This document shows, piece by piece, positions 17,951-27,962 of a stretch of DNA of 64,000 bases. This DNA comes from Alcanivorax nanhaiticus. Its GTDB lineage: Bacteria > Pseudomonadota > Gammaproteobacteria > Pseudomonadales > Alcanivoracaceae. Below the pieces are notes generated by a model that worked only from the letters and a program-made list of their open reading frames with translations, was not told where the DNA came from and did no database searches. The stretch spans positions 52,923 through 116,922 of the forward strand of contig NZ_ARXV01000013.1 of assembly GCF_000756665.1 (NCBI RefSeq), in the 5' to 3' direction. The translations under genes and the position numbers were made by a program. The number at the start of each line of letters is the position of its first letter. The first letter of the stretch is position 1.

Positions 17951-18372
17951 AGTTCCCCCGGCCCAGCCAGGAGGAGATCAGCGTTAATTTGACACCCCTG
18001 ATTGATGTGGTGTTTCTGCTGCTGATCTTCTTCATGGTTTCCACGACCTTTGACGACAAGACTCAGCTGTCGATCACCTTGCCTGAAGCTGACGGTGCTG
18101 CACTGGCGCAGTCTGCTGAACAAGTCACCGTGACGGTAACGTCCACGGGAGACTATCTGGTCAATGGCGAAAAGCTGGCGGCCTCTGACAGCAAGACATT
18201 GCGCACGGCCTTGATGGCCCTTGGCCAGGAAAAGGCAGATATGCCGCTGCAAATCTATGCGGATGCCAACGTGGCTTACCAGTCTGTGGTGCGCGTCTAT
18301 GATGTGGCGGGACAGCTCGGTTTTGTTAAGCTGTCGCTCACCACCCGCGAATCCCCCATCGAGGCACAATGA
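17947..18372 (+). CDS. exbD: ExbD/TolR-family protein
   Basis: A 141-residue protein with one N-terminal membrane helix containing the proton-carrying aspartate in LTPLIDVVFLLLIFF (Asp20), followed by a periplasmic domain. It starts with GTG inside the exbB stop (GTGA overlap) and ends in an ATGA overlap with msbA, so exbB-exbD-msbA are translationally coupled. Pairs with ExbB to power an energy-transducing complex. Confidence 0.92.
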   Translation: MKFPRPSQEEISVNLTPLIDVVFLLLIFFMVSTTFDDKTQLSITLPEADGAALAQSAEQVTVTVTSTGDYLVNGEKLAASDSKTLRTALMALGQEKADMPLQIYADANVAYQSVVRVYDVAGQLGFVKLSLTTRESPIEAQ

Positions 18373-20111
18373 GTCAATCCAACGACGACGTCTGGCCAAC
18401 CTATAAAAGGCTATTGTCCTACGTACGCCCGTACTGGTTCATGTTGGTGATCAGTGTTCTGGGCTATGCGCTTTATGCAGCGACGCAGGCTGGTGGCGCG
18501 CAATTGGCTGGTTACTTGGGTGATACCATCGTCAATCCGACAGACTTCCGGGTCATGGTGGTGGCCATTGCGCCTTTGGTATTGGTGGTTTTCCAGGGGC
18601 TTGGGCAGTTCATGGGTAGTTACAGCATGAACTGGGTAGCGCAGCAGCTGGTTTATGTGCTGCGTAATGATGTGTTTGGCCATGTGTTGAAACTGCCGCA
18701 GTCGGAATATCACCGCAATGCGTCCGGGCGGATCATGTCGAAGATCATTTTCGACGCCCAGCAGGTTACCAGTGCCGGTACCGATGCCATCATCGTGATT
18801 GTGCGTGAAGGTCTGACGGTGATCGGGCTGTTCAGTTTTCTGCTTTGGCAGAACTGGAAGCTGACCCTGATTCTGGTGGCGGTAGCACCGCTGATTGCCC
18901 TGGTGGTGAATATCACTAGCAAGCGTTTTCGCAAGATCAGCCGTCGTATCCAGTCCTCCATGTCCAACATCACCCATTTTCTGGGTGAGGCCATCGAGGG
19001 CAGTGGTGAGGTGAAAATTTTCGGCGGTCAGGAGCAGGAAGCTTCCCGCTTTCATACCGTGAGCCGCAGCTTTGCCAAGCAAAACGTGAAACTCAACGCC
19101 AGCAAGATCGCCAGCACCGTGATCGTGCAGCTGTTTGTGGCGGTGGGAATTGGCGCGATTACCTATCTGTATATTCATCTAATGGGTGAAGACCTCACGG
19201 TAGGGGGCTTCCTGTCCTATATCGCGGCAGCAGGCATGATCCAGAAGCCGCTCAAACAACTCACTGATGTGAATGTAAAGGTGCAGCGAGGAGTGACGGG
19301 TGCTTCCAGCCTGTTCGAATTGCTGGACACCCCTGAAGAAGTGGATCAAGGCAGCTATGTCCCCGCACAACGTGTGCGGGGGGATGTGGAATTCGATGGG
19401 GTGACTTTCGGTTACGAGCCGGAATCACCGGTGATTCGCAATCTGTCTTTCTCTATCAAGGCTGGCGAAACGGTGGCGCTGGTTGGGCGATCTGGTGCGG
19501 GCAAGAGCACCATCAGTGCCATGTTGCCTCGCTTCTTTGATCCGGACCACGGGCGCATTCTGCTGGATGGCGTGCCGTTGAATGAGTACAACCTGAGCGA
19601 ATTACGCCACCAAATCGCCATGGTGAGTCAGCGTGTGGTGTTGTTTAACGATACGGTGCGCAACAACATCGCATACGGTGAACTGCGCAGTGCAGATGAT
19701 GCGGCGATTGAACGCGCAGCCCGTGATGCCCATGCATGGCGCTTTATTGAGCAGCTGGAGCAGGGGCTGGATACCCGTTTGGGGCAGGACGGCGTTCAGT
19801 TGTCCGGAGGTCAACGTCAGCGTATCGCCATCGCCCGTGCCTTGTTGAAGGATTCGCCCCTGTTGATTCTGGATGAGGCAACCAGTGCCCTGGACACGGA
19901 GTCAGAGCACCATATTCAACAGGCGTTGGAGAGGGTGATGGCCGGGCGGACTACATTGGTGATTGCACACCGCCTTTCTACCATTGAAAAAGCAGACCGG
20001 ATTCTGGTGTTGGATCAAGGTCAGTTGATGGAGCAGGGGAGTCATGAGGAGCTGCTTGCCCGCAATGGTATCTACACTCAGCTTTACCGTATGGATTTCG
20101 CCGAGGAATAA
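18369..20111 (+). CDS. msbA: Lipid A export ABC transporter MsbA
   Basis: A 580-residue half transporter: six membrane helices in residues ~20-310, then an ATPase domain with Walker A GRSGAGKST (373-381), signature LSGGQRQR (from 478), Walker B LLILDEATSALD and the H-loop IAHRLST. Matches MsbA in length and in the QSEYHRNASGRIMSKI coupling region. Flips lipid A-core to the outer leaflet of the inner membrane. It precedes lpxK, the last kinase of lipid A synthesis, as in Escherichia coli. In P. aeruginosa msbA is elsewhere, so its place between exbD and lpxK is a local difference. Confidence 0.93.
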   Translation: MSQSNDDVWPTYKRLLSYVRPYWFMLVISVLGYALYAATQAGGAQLAGYLGDTIVNPTDFRVMVVAIAPLVLVVFQGLGQFMGSYSMNWVAQQLVYVLRNDVFGHVLKLPQSEYHRNASGRIMSKIIFDAQQVTSAGTDAIIVIVREGLTVIGLFSFLLWQNWKLTLILVAVAPLIALVVNITSKRFRKISRRIQSSMSNITHFLGEAIEGSGEVKIFGGQEQEASRFHTVSRSFAKQNVKLNASKIASTVIVQLFVAVGIGAITYLYIHLMGEDLTVGGFLSYIAAAGMIQKPLKQLTDVNVKVQRGVTGASSLFELLDTPEEVDQGSYVPAQRVRGDVEFDGVTFGYEPESPVIRNLSFSIKAGETVALVGRSGAGKSTISAMLPRFFDPDHGRILLDGVPLNEYNLSELRHQIAMVSQRVVLFNDTVRNNIAYGELRSADDAAIERAARDAHAWRFIEQLEQGLDTRLGQDGVQLSGGQRQRIAIARALLKDSPLLILDEATSALDTESEHHIQQALERVMAGRTTLVIAHRLSTIEKADRILVLDQGQLMEQGSHEELLARNGIYTQLYRMDFAEE

Positions 20112-20157
20112 GACTGTCTGTTTGTTGGGCAGTCATGAATCGTCAGACAGTCATGAA
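20112..20157. repeat. Small direct and inverted repeats between msbA and lpxK
   Basis: GACTGTCTG (20112-20120) is reversed and complemented at 20144-20152, and CAGTCATGAA occurs twice (20130-20139 and 20148-20157). It fills most of the 66-base gap. A hairpin in the operon mRNA is possible; there is no T run. Confidence 0.45.
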
Positions 20158-20177
20158 CCGTTGGAAAGGCCCCCGCT

Positions 20178-21167
20178 ATGAGCAAGGTTAGCGACTGGAT
20201 TCAGCAAGGTTGGTACAAAGGCAGCCCCTGGCTGCTGCCTCTACGGCCTCTCTCTCTGCTGGTATCCATGGAAGCCAGCCGTCGTCTCGAACGGTTCCGT
20301 CGTGCCCCTGAGAAGCCTCCTGTTCCGGTGTTGGTGGTGGGAAACATTACGGTAGGAGGCACTGGCAAGACCCCGCTGGTGATCGCTTTGGTTCAGGCTG
20401 CTCAGGCGCGAGGGCTCAAGGTGGCTGTGGTGTCGCGGGGGTACGGCGGCAAGCTGGACCAGTATCCGGTTACGGTCACAGCGGATAGCCCTGCACTGGA
20501 CGTGGGTGATGAGCCTGTCTTGATCGCCAGACGTACCGGTGTGCCGGTTATTCTTGATCCTGATCGTCGCAATGCGTTGCAGGTGGCCATTGAGACCGGC
20601 AAGCCAGATCTGGTGATCAGCGATGATGGCCTCCAACATTATGCGTTGCCTCGCAGTGCCGAGATCGTGGTGGTGGATGGTCAGCGCGGGCTGGGAAATG
20701 GTCGTTGCTTGCCTGAGGGGCCTTTACGGGAGCCAGCAACGCGCCTCAAGGAAGTGGATTTTGTTATCAGCACCGGCGGTGGCTGGAGCGGTGCCTATCC
20801 AATGATCATGCGACCCGGGGCGATCGAGAATCTGGCAGATGGCCGCACTCTGGATACCCATGATTTTCTCCGCGAATATCCCCATGTCCATGCGGTCGCC
20901 GGTATCGGTAATCCCCGTCGTTATTTTAATCTGCTGAATATCATCGGTCTGAATATCCAGCCTCATGTCTATCCCGATCATCATGCCTACCAACCGGCAG
21001 ATCTGGCTTTTTCTGATGGTTTGCCTGTTCTTATGACAGAGAAAGACGCGGTGAAGTGTGCAGCGTTTGCCGAGCCAAACTGGTGGTATTTGCCGGTGAC
21101 AGCGGATTTGCCTGAAGGGTTGTTGGATCAAATGCTGGATCGGGCATTGGGGCTAGACGGTAAATAG
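20178..21167 (+). CDS. lpxK: Tetraacyldisaccharide 4'-kinase LpxK
   Basis: A 329-residue enzyme that phosphorylates the 4' position of the lipid A disaccharide. It has a short N-terminal membrane-associated helix (LLPLRPLSLLVSM), an unusual P-loop VGNITVGGTGKTP (about 54-66), the SRGYGGK motif, and the ISDDGLQHY catalytic segment. The C-terminal FSDGLPVLMTEKDAVK is also typical. Lies in an operon with msbA upstream and kdsB downstream. Confidence 0.95.
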   Translation: MSKVSDWIQQGWYKGSPWLLPLRPLSLLVSMEASRRLERFRRAPEKPPVPVLVVGNITVGGTGKTPLVIALVQAAQARGLKVAVVSRGYGGKLDQYPVTVTADSPALDVGDEPVLIARRTGVPVILDPDRRNALQVAIETGKPDLVISDDGLQHYALPRSAEIVVVDGQRGLGNGRCLPEGPLREPATRLKEVDFVISTGGGWSGAYPMIMRPGAIENLADGRTLDTHDFLREYPHVHAVAGIGNPRRYFNLLNIIGLNIQPHVYPDHHAYQPADLAFSDGLPVLMTEKDAVKCAAFAEPNWWYLPVTADLPEGLLDQMLDRALGLDGK

Positions 21168-21192
21168 AGTTGAACGTTAAACGCTCAACTCG
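21168..21192. repeat. Imperfect hairpin after lpxK
   Basis: GAGTTGAACGTT and AACGCTCAACTC face each other around a 2-base centre with one mismatch, right after the lpxK stop. A short T-rich stretch follows about 15 bases later. It may be a partial terminator or a processing site. Confidence 0.45.
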
Positions 21193-21263
21193 CTCTTGAT
21201 TGTCTTTACTGCATGCGGAGTGATGCGTGCGGGCATGAAGCGTTTCATTTAACGAGGTTCTTG

Positions 21264-22022
21264 ATGAGTTTTTATGTGGTGGTCCCGGCGCGGTATGCGT
21301 CTACAAGGCTTCCCGGTAAACCCCTCGCCGATTTGGCTGGCAAGCCGATGGTGGCGCGGGTGGCTGAGCGTTGTCAGCTGAGCGAGGCGGGCAGTGTCTA
21401 TGTGGCTACCGACGATCAGCGAATTGCCGATGCCCTGGAGGGGCTGGTGCCGGTGGTAATGACCCGTGAGGACCATCCTTCCGGTACGGATCGTTTGCAG
21501 GAAGTGGCTGCCTCCCTGGGATTGGCGGACGATGACATTATCGTCAATGTACAGGGTGATGAACCACTGATTCCTGCGGCGGTGATTAACCAGGTTGCCG
21601 CTAACCTGGCTGCGAATCCGGACTGCCAGATGGCCACCTTGTGTGAGCCCATCGAGTGCAGTGAAGATCTGTTTAACCCGAATGTGGTCAAAGCGGTGTT
21701 CGATGCCAACGGCAAGGCGCTGTATTTTTCCCGGGCACCTATTCCCTGGCACAGGGATGCGTTCGCGGGTGGCGGACGGGATATTTCAGGCGGCCAATGG
21801 TGGCGGCACATTGGTATCTACGCCTATCGTGCCGGATTTCTTCATCGCTATGTGACCTGGGAGCCGGCTGAGCTTGAGAAGCTGGAATCCCTGGAGCAGC
21901 TGCGTGCAATGGCTAACGGCGAATCCATCCATATCGCCCCGTCCTGCGAACCGGTTCCGGGAGGAATTGATACCCCGGAAGATCTGCAGCGGGTACAGAC
22001 TTTACTGGCCAGGCAGCAGTAG
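21264..22022 (+). CDS. kdsB: CMP-Kdo synthetase (3-deoxy-manno-octulosonate cytidylyltransferase)
   Basis: A 252-residue nucleotidyltransferase that activates Kdo with CTP for transfer to lipid A. The N-terminal nucleotide-binding motif [17 protein letters not shown], the SGTDR element, and [10 protein letters not shown] are diagnostic. I chose the ATG at 21264, 10 bases after a GAGG, because the fold starts at residue 3. Next to lpxK it forms a lipid A-Kdo supply unit. The small Trm112-like gene that usually sits between lpxK and kdsB is missing here. Confidence 0.95.
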   Translation: MSFYVVVPARYASTRLPGKPLADLAGKPMVARVAERCQLSEAGSVYVATDDQRIADALEGLVPVVMTREDHPSGTDRLQEVAASLGLADDDIIVNVQGDEPLIPAAVINQVAANLAANPDCQMATLCEPIECSEDLFNPNVVKAVFDANGKALYFSRAPIPWHRDAFAGGGRDISGGQWWRHIGIYAYRAGFLHRYVTWEPAELEKLESLEQLRAMANGESIHIAPSCEPVPGGIDTPEDLQRVQTLLARQQ

Positions 22023-22031
22023 GAGAGAGGT

Positions 22032-22505
22032 GTGACGATTTCGGTACTGTTCGTGTGTCTGGGCAACATCTGCCGCTCCCCCACTGCGGAGGTGGTCTTT
22101 CGGGATCGGGTCAGGGCTGCCGGCCTTGAAGAGCATATTCTGATTGATAGTGCAGGAACCGGTGACTGGCATATCGGCCGGGCACCTGACCCACGAACCC
22201 AGGAAGCGGCGGGCGTGCGCGGCTATGATATGAGCAGTCTCAGGGCTCGGCAGGTCACAGTGGCAGACTTCAAAAAGTATGATGTGATGCTCGCCATGGA
22301 TGATGCCAATCTTGCGGATCTGCAGGCCATGCAGCCTGCGGACGCCACCCTCACGCTTAAACGCTTTCTCGATTACGCGCCGCACAGTGGCCAGCGTGAG
22401 GTGCCGGACCCGTACTATGGTGGAGAAGACGGCTTTGCTGAGGTGCTCAATCTGGTGGAAGAGGGGGCAGAAGGTTTGTTGGCGGCCCTGCGGGAGCGTT
22501 TGTGA
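22032..22505 (+). CDS. Low-molecular-weight protein-tyrosine phosphatase
   Basis: A 157-residue enzyme with the P-loop CLGNICRS at the N-terminus (nucleophile Cys9, Arg15) and the general acid in VPDPYYGG. It starts with GTG just after AGGAGAGAGG and overlaps murB by 4 bases. Family members dephosphorylate tyrosine kinases of exopolysaccharide export or other small substrates; no partner kinase is adjacent. The kdsB-ptp-murB order is shared with pseudomonads. Confidence 0.9.
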   Translation: MTISVLFVCLGNICRSPTAEVVFRDRVRAAGLEEHILIDSAGTGDWHIGRAPDPRTQEAAGVRGYDMSSLRARQVTVADFKKYDVMLAMDDANLADLQAMQPADATLTLKRFLDYAPHSGQREVPDPYYGGEDGFAEVLNLVEEGAEGLLAALRERL

Positions 22506-23521
22506 GTCTGCTTCTCCAGTACAACGCGGACCTCAGCGGTTTCAACACCTTGGCATTGCCGGCCAGGGCTGCTTGCCTAGCACGCCCGAAAACCCTTGAT
22601 GAGCTGGAGCAGGTGCTGGCGGAACGTGATCCGCAGTCTCCTGTTTATGTGATTGGGGAGGGCAGTAATCTGGTGATCCAGGAGGACCTTCCGGGGCTGA
22701 CCATCGCCTTGGCACTGGATGGCATGATCAAGGTCCGTGAAACTGACCAGCATGTCTGGGTGGCTGCTGGTGCCGGGGTACATTGGGATGACCTGGTGGC
22801 CTGGACGGTAGAGCAGGGCTGGCAAGGACTGGAAAACCTTTCTCTTATTCCTGGCACTGCTGGTGCCGCGCCTTTCCAGAACATTGGCGCCTATGGTGTT
22901 GAGCTGGCTCAGGTGCTGGAGCAGGTCACGGTGATGGAGATTGCCACTGGAGAGCTCACGCATTTTCCTGCTGGGGAATGTGATTTCGCTTACCGCGATA
23001 GTCGTTTCAAGAGCCGGGACAAAGGGCGTTTCATCATCACCGGCATTGAACTGAAATTGAATCGTCAGGCTCAGTGCAATATTAGTTACGGTCCACTCCA
23101 GCAGCACTTTGCCGGTTTGGCTTCTGGTGAAGTGACCGCGGCGGCTGTGCGCGAGCAGGTTATCGCCGTGCGTCAGAGCAAGTTGCCGGACCCAGCGGTG
23201 CTGGCCAACGCCGGCAGTTTCTTCAAGAATCCAGTGGTCAGCACAGAAAAGGCGGAAGCCCTCAAGGAGGCCTTTCCACAGCTAGTGGCCTATCCGCAGC
23301 AGGATGGCGTCAAACTGGCCGCCGGGTGGTTAATTGAGGCGGCAGGCTGGAAAGGCAAACAGCTCGGCCCGGTCGGGATGCATCGGGATCAGGCCTTGGT
23401 ACTGGTGAATCATGGTGGTGCAACGCCTTCTGATGTGATGGCCCTGGCTGCAGCCGTTCGTACCGATGTCTGGCAGCGTTTTGGTGTTCAGCTGGAACAG
23501 GAGCCGATTGTGCTACCCTGA
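22502..23521 (+). CDS. murB: UDP-N-acetylenolpyruvoylglucosamine reductase MurB
   Basis: A 339-residue type I MurB. FAD-binding motifs GEGSNLVIQ and GTAGAAPFQNIGAYGVEL are present, as are the catalytic Ser239 in NAGSFFKNP and the C-terminal glutamate in EPIVL. It makes UDP-N-acetylmuramate with NADPH. The GTG start overlaps the previous stop codon (GTGA). Confidence 0.95.
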   Translation: MSLLLQYNADLSGFNTLALPARAACLARPKTLDELEQVLAERDPQSPVYVIGEGSNLVIQEDLPGLTIALALDGMIKVRETDQHVWVAAGAGVHWDDLVAWTVEQGWQGLENLSLIPGTAGAAPFQNIGAYGVELAQVLEQVTVMEIATGELTHFPAGECDFAYRDSRFKSRDKGRFIITGIELKLNRQAQCNISYGPLQQHFAGLASGEVTAAAVREQVIAVRQSKLPDPAVLANAGSFFKNPVVSTEKAEALKEAFPQLVAYPQQDGVKLAAGWLIEAAGWKGKQLGPVGMHRDQALVLVNHGGATPSDVMALAAAVRTDVWQRFGVQLEQEPIVLP

Positions 23522-23554
23522 ATCAAGGGGGGTATTGGCAATCGGAGCTGTGAC

Positions 23555-23752
23555 ATGAATGAGCGTGACCGGGTCTTTCAGGTTTCCAGCAATCGCGGCC
23601 GTGGCCGTCATCGGGTGCGTTATGTGGAAGGCTCGGCATCAGAGCCGGGGGAATGTCGCCTGTGTGTCGGCAGCCTGGCCGACCAGCCTGAGATCCTCTT
23701 CTTCAGATTGCCTCATGATCAAGACCCCAGAGCGTTGTTGACGCAAATTTAG
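23555..23752 (+). CDS. Possible small protein of unknown function
   Basis: A 65-codon frame 34 bases after murB, with GGAG 7 bases before its ATG. The product is Arg- and Glu-rich with a C-x2-C pair (ECRLCVG) and no recognised family. Codon use is not obviously different from neighbours, but an overlapping frame of 60 codons exists in the +1 frame, so it could be spurious. Confidence 0.3.
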   Translation: MNERDRVFQVSSNRGRGRHRVRYVEGSASEPGECRLCVGSLADQPEILFFRLPHDQDPRALLTQI

Positions 23753-24060
23753 TGGTGCGCCCATGCACCCTGTTTCCGCAAGTGCTTGTGGCTGTGCCTC
23801 GGCGGTTCTGCCGGGAAAAAGATCAGGACCAAAAGCCGTCCTTGTTCACCACAGAGGGCACAGAGTTCACTGAGCAAAAGAGAGGTCTTAATCTCTCACG
23901 CCGGACTGTGGGGGTGGGCGTTTGCTATGCCCTCGGGGTGCGACCGCGAAACAGCGTTTCAATCATGGCTCGGCACATCGCGGCGGAACCGCCGCTCTCA
24001 CAAAAACGACACTCGCGCCGAAAAGTCCCCTCCTGTTGGGCGAGCTTCCTTCTTGCTAAC
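23753..24060. other. Non-coding stretch between murB side and rne
   Basis: No convincing gene. It holds a short perfect hairpin (GCGGCGG-AA-CCGCCGC at 23980-23995) and a CACAGAGGGCACAGAG word repeat near 23850, which recalls common unexplained intergenic repeats. Whether any part is transcribed as a small RNA cannot be told. Confidence 0.4.
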
Positions 24061-24111
24061 CCAAGAACCACAAAAAAGCCCCGCAGAGCGGGGCTTTTTT
24101 GTGGTTCTTGG
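24061..24111 (-). terminator. Very long perfect terminator hairpin after rne
   Basis: A 24-base arm (24061-24084) is exactly complemented at 24088-24111 with a 3-base AGA loop. The core GCCCCGC/GCGGGGC is followed by six T on either strand, so it can stop both rne and any transcript from the murB side. The outer ten bases (CCAAGAACCA) make it much longer than a normal terminator. Confidence 0.9.
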
Positions 24112-24121
24112 AGCTGGCCGA

Positions 24122-27100
24122 TTAGCTGTCTGAGGAAACGTCTTCAGACGGGCTGTCTGCTTGCTCTGCTGCCTTGGCGGCAGCTTCCGCTTGCTGTTGA
24201 CGGCGGCGAGCCCGTGGGTCGTTGGACGCACGGCCTTGCTCTGCAGCAGCAGGCTGGGCCTGCGCCACGGTCGTTTTCACCTCAACGGCACGGCTCGGGA
24301 GGGCGTTGGCCTCGGGTGCCGGCTTCGGCTTTTCGAACTTCTGGCGCGGCGCATGTTGCTGCGGCTTGTAGTTCGGGGAGCGCGGGTCGTTGCTGGCTCG
24401 TACCGGCTCAGAGGGTTTAGCTGACTCGACAGCAGGCTTGTCTTCCGCCTGGGGTGCGTCTTCCTTCGCTGCCGGTGCGGCTTGCAGCTCCGCTTTGGGC
24501 TCGGGCTTGGCTTCCTGTGCCGCTTCCGTTTTGGCCGGTGCTTCGGTAGTGGCAGGCGCCTCGACCTTCACTTCTGCCGGCTTGGTAGCAGCAGGAGCTG
24601 ACGCTTCTGCTTGCGCTGCAGGTTTCTCTACCGGTTGGGTCGCAGGCTTGCTCTCCATCTGGGCAGGTTGCTCGGCCTGGCTGTTTTCAGTCTTGGCAGC
24701 AGGTTGCGCTTGCTGTTCAGTCTGAACCGGAGCCGGCGCAGCGGTTTCCGCCTGTGCAGGAGCTGGTTGAGCGGTTTTGGACTCGTTGGCCGGTGCTGCT
24801 TTTTGCTCGGCTGCGGGTTCTTGCGCGGGAACCAGCTTGGCCGGCGGATGGCTTTCTGCGCCCTGCATTACATGGTTGTCAGCCTGCGGCTTCTCCGCTT
24901 GCGTACGCTCCTGTTTGGCAGGGGCTTCAGCGGCAGCGGAGTCACTGTTCTGCTGCTTGCTGGGGCGCTTGCGCTCGCGTAACGGGCGATCATCCTTGGC
25001 ATCGGTACGACGCGGTGCTTTTGGTCCCTTGTCGTTGCTCTTTTCGTTATTGCCACCCTTGTTACCGCCATCGGACTTGTCTGCCTTGTTGCTGTCAGAC
25101 TTGTTGTCCTGTTGTCTGCGGTTACGAGCGTTGCGGTTGTCATTGTCGCCGCCCTTGCCACCGTCTTGCTTGCTGCGACGGTTATCATTGCGGCCACGAC
25201 GCTGCTCATTGCCGCCGTCTTCACGGGCATCGTTACGCTTGTTGTCGGACTGACGGTTATCCTTGCGGTTATCGTCCTTGTCCTGTGACTTGCGATTGCG
25301 GGTGTTGCGGTTGTCCTTGTCGCCACCCTTGTTGTTGCGACCGCCGTCCTGCTTGTTGCGGTTTTCGTTGCGACCGCCACGGTTGTCGTTACGGTTGCGA
25401 TTGTTGCCGCCACGGTTATTGCGGTTGTTCTGCTGACCTTTGTTGCCTTTTTGCTGTGGCTTGGCTTTCTTGGCCGGCTTGGGTTCAGCGGTAAATACTT
25501 GCGCGAGCCAGGTGAAGAACCGTGCCAGTAGGCCCAGATTCTGGGCGGCAGCAGGGGAGGCTGCGGCTGCAGCGGCGGGCTTGGGTGCCGGTGGAGCGGT
25601 GTCCGGTGCCATCAGTTTGACGGCCGGTTCCTGCGGTTTTACACCCGGGTCCTGGCTGTTTGGTGCTTCGCCTTCAGCGGCACCTTCCATCAGATCCATC
25701 TCGTGGCTCAGCTGGGTGACCACTTGATCGTCACGGATGCGCTCAACCTCGAAGTGTGGGGTTTCCAGATTCGGGTTGGGGATGATCACCACTCGAACCT
25801 TGTGGTTCTGCTCAATGGCACGCAGCGGTTCACGCTTCTCGTTGAGCAGATAGGTGCCCACGGCTACCGGAACCTGAGCCTGAATCTCGCCGGTACGCTC
25901 CTTCATCACCTCTTCTTCGATGAGGCGCAGGATGCTCAGAGCCAGGGACTTCACGTCACGGATGTGGCCCTGGCCGTCACAGCGCGGGCATACAATGCTG
26001 GAGGTCTCACCCAGGCTGGGACGCAGGCGCTGACGGGACAGTTCAAGCAAGCCAAAGCGGGAGATCCGGCCCAGCTGGATGCGAGCGCGGTCAGCCTCGA
26101 GGGCATCACGCATGCGGTTCTCTACTTCGCGCTGGTTGCGCGCTGGCCCCATATCGATGAAGTCGACCACGATCAGGCCGCCGATATCACGCAGACGCAG
26201 CTGGCGGGCGATTTCTTCTGCCGCTTCCAGGTTGGTCTGCAGGGCGGTTTCCTCAATATCCGCGCCCTTGGTGGCACGGGAGGAGTTGATGTCGATGGAG
26301 ACCAGTGCTTCGGTGGGATCGATCACAATGGAGCCGCCGGAAGGCAGTTTCACTTCGCGCTCAAAGGCGGTCTCGATCTGGGACTCGATCTGGAAGCGGG
26401 AGAACAACGGGGTTTCATCGTTGTACAGCTTGATCTTGTTCTGGAAGTCCTGCATCACCTGCTGGACAAAGCCTTGGGCCTCGGCAAATACCTTCTCGGA
26501 GTCGATCAGAACTTCGCCGATGTCCTTGCGCAGGTAGTCACGGATGGCGCGGATAATGACGTTGGATTCCTGGTAAATCAGGAAGGGGGCCTTGCGTTGC
26601 TGGGCCGCTTCGTCAATGGAGCTCCACTGCTTGAGCAGGAAGTCCAGATCCCACTGCAGTTCTTCTGCACTGCGACCCAGGCCGGCGGTACGCACGATCA
26701 CACCCATTTCATCAGGTACGGTCAGGGCGCTCATGGCTTCTTTCAGCTGGGCACGCTCTTCACCCTCGATGCGACGGGAGATACCGCCGGCGCGGGGGTT
26801 GTTGGGCATCAGTACCAGGTAACGACCGGCCAGGCTGATGAAGGTGGTGAGGGCGGCACCCTTGTTGCCACGCTCTTCCTTGGAAACCTGAATAATGACT
26901 TCCTGACCTTCCTTGATGACTTCCTTGATGTTGATGCGACCCTGGATGTCTTTCGGGTCTTTCTGGAAGTACTGACGGGAAATTTCTTTCAATGGCAGGA
27001 AGCCATGGCGCTCGGCACCGAAGTCCACAAAGGCGGCTTCCAGGGAAGGTTCTACGCGGGTGATTTTGCCCTTGTAGATGTTGGATTTTTTCTGAATGCG

Positions 27101-27199
27101 GGTTCTGTGTTCGATATCCAGGTCATAAAGACGCTGGCCGTCGACAAGAGCCACCCGAACCTCTTCAGGGTGAGTGGCGTTAATAAGCATACGTTTCAT
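24122..27199 (-). CDS. rne: Ribonuclease E
   Basis: A 1025-residue endoribonuclease. The catalytic half has an S1 domain after MKRMLINAT, the DNase I-like site with [10 protein letters not shown], the zinc-link CPRCDGQGH (about 403-411), and the small domain. The C-terminal half is low complexity: an Asn/Arg/Asp/Gly/Lys-rich block (about 620-780), then an Ala/Pro/Glu/Lys-rich block, fitting a disordered scaffold for RNA and degradosome partners. I chose the ATG at 27199 because MKRMLINAT is the conserved start. It is transcribed alone, ends at a very long hairpin, and has a long upstream region suited to autoregulation, as known in E. coli. Confidence 0.95.
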   Translation of the reverse strand: MKRMLINATHPEEVRVALVDGQRLYDLDIEHRTRIQKKSNIYKGKITRVEPSLEAAFVDFGAERHGFLPLKEISRQYFQKDPKDIQGRINIKEVIKEGQEVIIQVSKEERGNKGAALTTFISLAGRYLVLMPNNPRAGGISRRIEGEERAQLKEAMSALTVPDEMGVIVRTAGLGRSAEELQWDLDFLLKQWSSIDEAAQQRKAPFLIYQESNVIIRAIRDYLRKDIGEVLIDSEKVFAEAQGFVQQVMQDFQNKIKLYNDETPLFSRFQIESQIETAFEREVKLPSGGSIVIDPTEALVSIDINSSRATKGADIEETALQTNLEAAEEIARQLRLRDIGGLIVVDFIDMGPARNQREVENRMRDALEADRARIQLGRISRFGLLELSRQRLRPSLGETSSIVCPRCDGQGHIRDVKSLALSILRLIEEEVMKERTGEIQAQVPVAVGTYLLNEKREPLRAIEQNHKVRVVIIPNPNLETPHFEVERIRDDQVVTQLSHEMDLMEGAAEGEAPNSQDPGVKPQEPAVKLMAPDTAPPAPKPAAAAAASPAAAQNLGLLARFFTWLAQVFTAEPKPAKKAKPQQKGNKGQQNNRNNRGGNNRNRNDNRGGRNENRNKQDGGRNNKGGDKDNRNTRNRKSQDKDDNRKDNRQSDNKRNDAREDGGNEQRRGRNDNRRSKQDGGKGGDNDNRNARNRRQQDNKSDSNKADKSDGGNKGGNNEKSNDKGPKAPRRTDAKDDRPLRERKRPSKQQNSDSAAAEAPAKQERTQAEKPQADNHVMQGAESHPPAKLVPAQEPAAEQKAAPANESKTAQPAPAQAETAAPAPVQTEQQAQPAAKTENSQAEQPAQMESKPATQPVEKPAAQAEASAPAATKPAEVKVEAPATTEAPAKTEAAQEAKPEPKAELQAAPAAKEDAPQAEDKPAVESAKPSEPVRASNDPRSPNYKPQQHAPRQKFEKPKPAPEANALPSRAVEVKTTVAQAQPAAAEQGRASNDPRARRRQQQAEAAAKAAEQADSPSEDVSSDS

Positions 27200-27962
27200 G
27201 GTGCTACCACATGTTAGTGGTGGCACTGGGCAGGGCCGGGTTACAACCGGTAGCAGACCAGGGGGAGGGCTGGAGGCCTGTCACGGCCAGGGCGCACGCG
27301 GTGCGTGGGTTTTCGCTTTCCTGGGGTGATTCAGTGCCTGAGCAACGTCTCTCCGAGTTGTTTGCAATGTTTAGTGCGTAATTGGGCTGGCAATGTGGCC
27401 AGCGGGTAATACTTCACGCGATTGCTGTGGCGGTGGGAGACTGTGTTCGCTCCAGTGTTGCACAACAATATGTAAACTCTTGTCTGTCTGTTTTCCAGGT
27501 CATTTGACCGGCGCTGCAGGCCACCAATGTTAATGTTCAGGGTCCATACGTTGGACGCTGTTTTAAATGGGTTTCTCTGCAACGTTATAAGCCTGGCTCT
27601 TGCCCTTTTGGGGAGAGGGGCAGGCGGTAACGCTATGTCAAACCTTGATGAGACGGGGCCCATGTCGTTCTCGGCTGTGCCGGAGCGGGCCACACGGCGA
27701 ATGTTCGCTGCGCGTCGCCGTTGTCCTACTTCAGGTCGACGCTTGACTATAGCAATAAAAGGTTAGAGGGATCAATCAGTTGAGGTAGTGAACACTTAAC
27801 AGTGAATAGTGAACAGTGCGCGGGGTGGCGGGGGTGGGTTCTGGCAGGCTGAGCCCGCGACAATGGCTTAGGGGTTATGCTTGGGTTTGTTTTTATATCT
27901 TTTCGCTATTAACTGCTCACTGTTAACTATTCACTATCTGCGGCTTTCTATAGAATCGCCGC
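27200..27962. other. Divergent rne-rluC control region (763 bp)
   Basis: No gene is supported here. It should contain the rne leader and the promoters of both genes. E. coli rne has a ~360-base leader used for feedback control; the length available fits that, but I cannot fix the promoter. A repeat pair occupies 27787-27943, and TATAGAAT at 27949-27956 lies 6 bases before the rluC ATG. Confidence 0.5.
27787..27943. repeat. Dispersed AACAGTGAATAGT-type repeat, inverted pair
   Basis: The left arm (27787-27823) contains AGTGAATAGTGAACAGTG; the right arm (27908-27943) contains its reverse complement with one change (AGTGAATAGTTAACAGTG). The same core, AGTGAATAGTTAACAG, occurs again at about 48930-48945. 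About 85 bases separate the arms. This is a dispersed family, not a single-site palindrome. Confidence 0.7.

Noticed and set aside
25703..27217. A 504-codon open frame antisense to rne
   Set aside because: It mirrors the conserved catalytic half of RNase E, has no ribosome site or known domain, and is a codon-bias shadow.
27527..27766. A 79-codon frame in the rne-rluC gap
   Set aside because: No ribosome site, composition unlike neighbours, and an opposite frame of similar length exists.
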